From NCBI RefSeq assembly GCF_001027925.1, contig NZ_LECT01000031.1, positions 124,001-188,000 of the forward strand: a DNA stretch of 64,000 bases, written 5' to 3'. Of the stretch, positions 63,519 through 64,000 are shown in pieces. The notes below the pieces were generated by a model that worked only from the letters and a program-made list of their open reading frames with translations, did not search any database and was not told where the DNA came from. The translations under genes and the position numbers were made by a program. Position 1 is the first letter of the stretch. The number at the start of each line of letters is the position of its first letter. This DNA is from Rhodopirellula islandica. GTDB lineage: Bacteria; Planctomycetota; Planctomycetia; Pirellulales; Pirellulaceae.

Positions 63519-64000
63519 ATGAAACCGATCGCCATCGATCCGGTCGAAATGATCGACCAAACGTCCCGTGCCGCGGGACCTTCTCCCACGGGCTTGTCGC
63601 CATCGGGTCTCTCGACTCAGTGCGTGCACGGGAACATTGCCCCGGATGCCCCCTCGCGTCAGCACGCCGAAGGGGCCATCACAACCCCCATTTACTCGGC
63701 CTCCACCTTCACCTTTGAATCCACCGACAAACTGTTGGATTTCGTTGAAGGTCGCGACCAGCGCGAAGAATACGGACGCTACGGCAACCCCAACGAACGG
63801 CTGGTCGAACAGAAACTGGCAGCACTCGACAACGCCGAAGACGCGGTGGTTTACTCCAGCGGCATGGCGGCAATCGTCGGGTTGCTGATGAGCCGCTTGT
63901 CCTCCGGCGACGAAATCATTTTCTTCGATCAGTGCTATCACCGCAGCCGGGAATTCTGTGGCAAGCACCTGGCAAAGTTTGGAGTCGTCACTCGACAGGT
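63519..64000 (+). CDS. Cystathionine gamma-synthase-family PLP enzyme (partial)
   Basis: The 5' 160 codons of a trans-sulfuration enzyme; the gene runs off the window. After an unconserved leader the reading is LSTQCVHGNIAPDAP, GAITTPIYSASTFTFES, EYGRYGNPNERLVEQKLAAL and DAVVYSSGMAAIVGLLMSRL, which matches cystathionine gamma-synthase/lyase and O-acetylhomoserine sulfhydrylase enzymes, including the phosphate-contacting YGRYGNPN and SSGMAAI. The PLP Lys is beyond the window. The SAM-II-like leader suggests control by S-adenosylmethionine in methionine synthesis. The exact member of the family is unclear. Confidence 0.88.
   Translation, partial: MKPIAIDPVEMIDQTSRAAGPSPTGLSPSGLSTQCVHGNIAPDAPSRQHAEGAITTPIYSASTFTFESTDKLLDFVEGRDQREEYGRYGNPNERLVEQKLAALDNAEDAVVYSSGMAAIVGLLMSRLSSGDEIIFFDQCYHRSREFCGKHLAKFGVVTRQ

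Overview
The window looks like chromosomal DNA of a marine planctomycete of the Pirellulaceae, most like Rhodopirellula. That placement is an inference from gene content. It rests on four DUF1559 pilin-like proteins with H-X9-DG tails, two pairs of DUF1592-type cytochrome proteins with DUF1552 proteins, two formylglycine sulfatases, DUF1573, DUF1570 and SHD1 proteins, and Tat-exported Gfo/Idh/MocA oxidoreductases. No rRNA, prophage or CRISPR array is visible. There is one tRNA (anticodon CAU).

Layout. 1-2.6 kb: a DevBCA-type exporter, with devB (and the first codons of a probable devC) on the minus strand and a devA ATPase carrying a C-terminal cyclic-nucleotide-binding domain diverging on the plus strand. 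2.8-11.8 kb: sulfatase, LptD, a DgkA-type kinase, an LPG_synthase_TM-type membrane protein, a class III cyclase and a secreted protein. 11.9-18.8 kb: a P-loop ATPase with a membrane hairpin, then korA-korB-cysK-gdhA, a compact carbon, sulfur and nitrogen block. 18.9-27.0 kb: three DUF1559 cassettes with small lipoproteins around a gene-poor stretch holding an IS110 transposase remnant. 27.3-31.2 kb: DUF1592/DUF1552 pair. 31.5-35.3 kb: a WecA-like phosphosugar transferase coupled to an O-antigen ligase-like protein. 35.4-39.1 kb: DUF1573 protein and a metallophosphatase-like/multihaem cytochrome fusion. 39.5-41.9 kb: LolD/LolC-type transporter. 42.3-49.2 kb: tRNA, sulfatase, a split HipA-kinase/HIRAN module between long direct repeats, a DUF1570 peptidase-like protein and an SHD1 protein. 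49.3-55.2 kb: membrane protein, two oxidoreductases and a fourth DUF1559 cassette. 55.7-61.5 kb: second DUF1592/DUF1552 pair, acpS-like gene and trpS. 61.8-64 kb: secreted repeat protein and the start of a cystathionine gamma-synthase-family gene behind a SAM-II-like leader.

The strongest candidate for something new is at 43.9-46.3 kb. A HipA-type kinase lobe and a second protein that combines a HipA N-subdomain-like region with a HIRAN domain are translationally coupled. They sit between two ~278-bp direct repeats that duplicate the junction between the neighbouring sulfatase and DUF1570 genes. Other notable points are a family of ~130-bp palindromic elements whose ends supply the stop codons of two genes, the SAM-II-like leader, a DevA-cNMP fusion, a cytochrome fused to a degenerate metallophosphatase, and an AcpS homologue with altered metal-site residues.

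Gene starts were chosen by signal peptides, ribosome-binding sites and overlaps. All domain calls come from reading motifs by eye; no database search was run.
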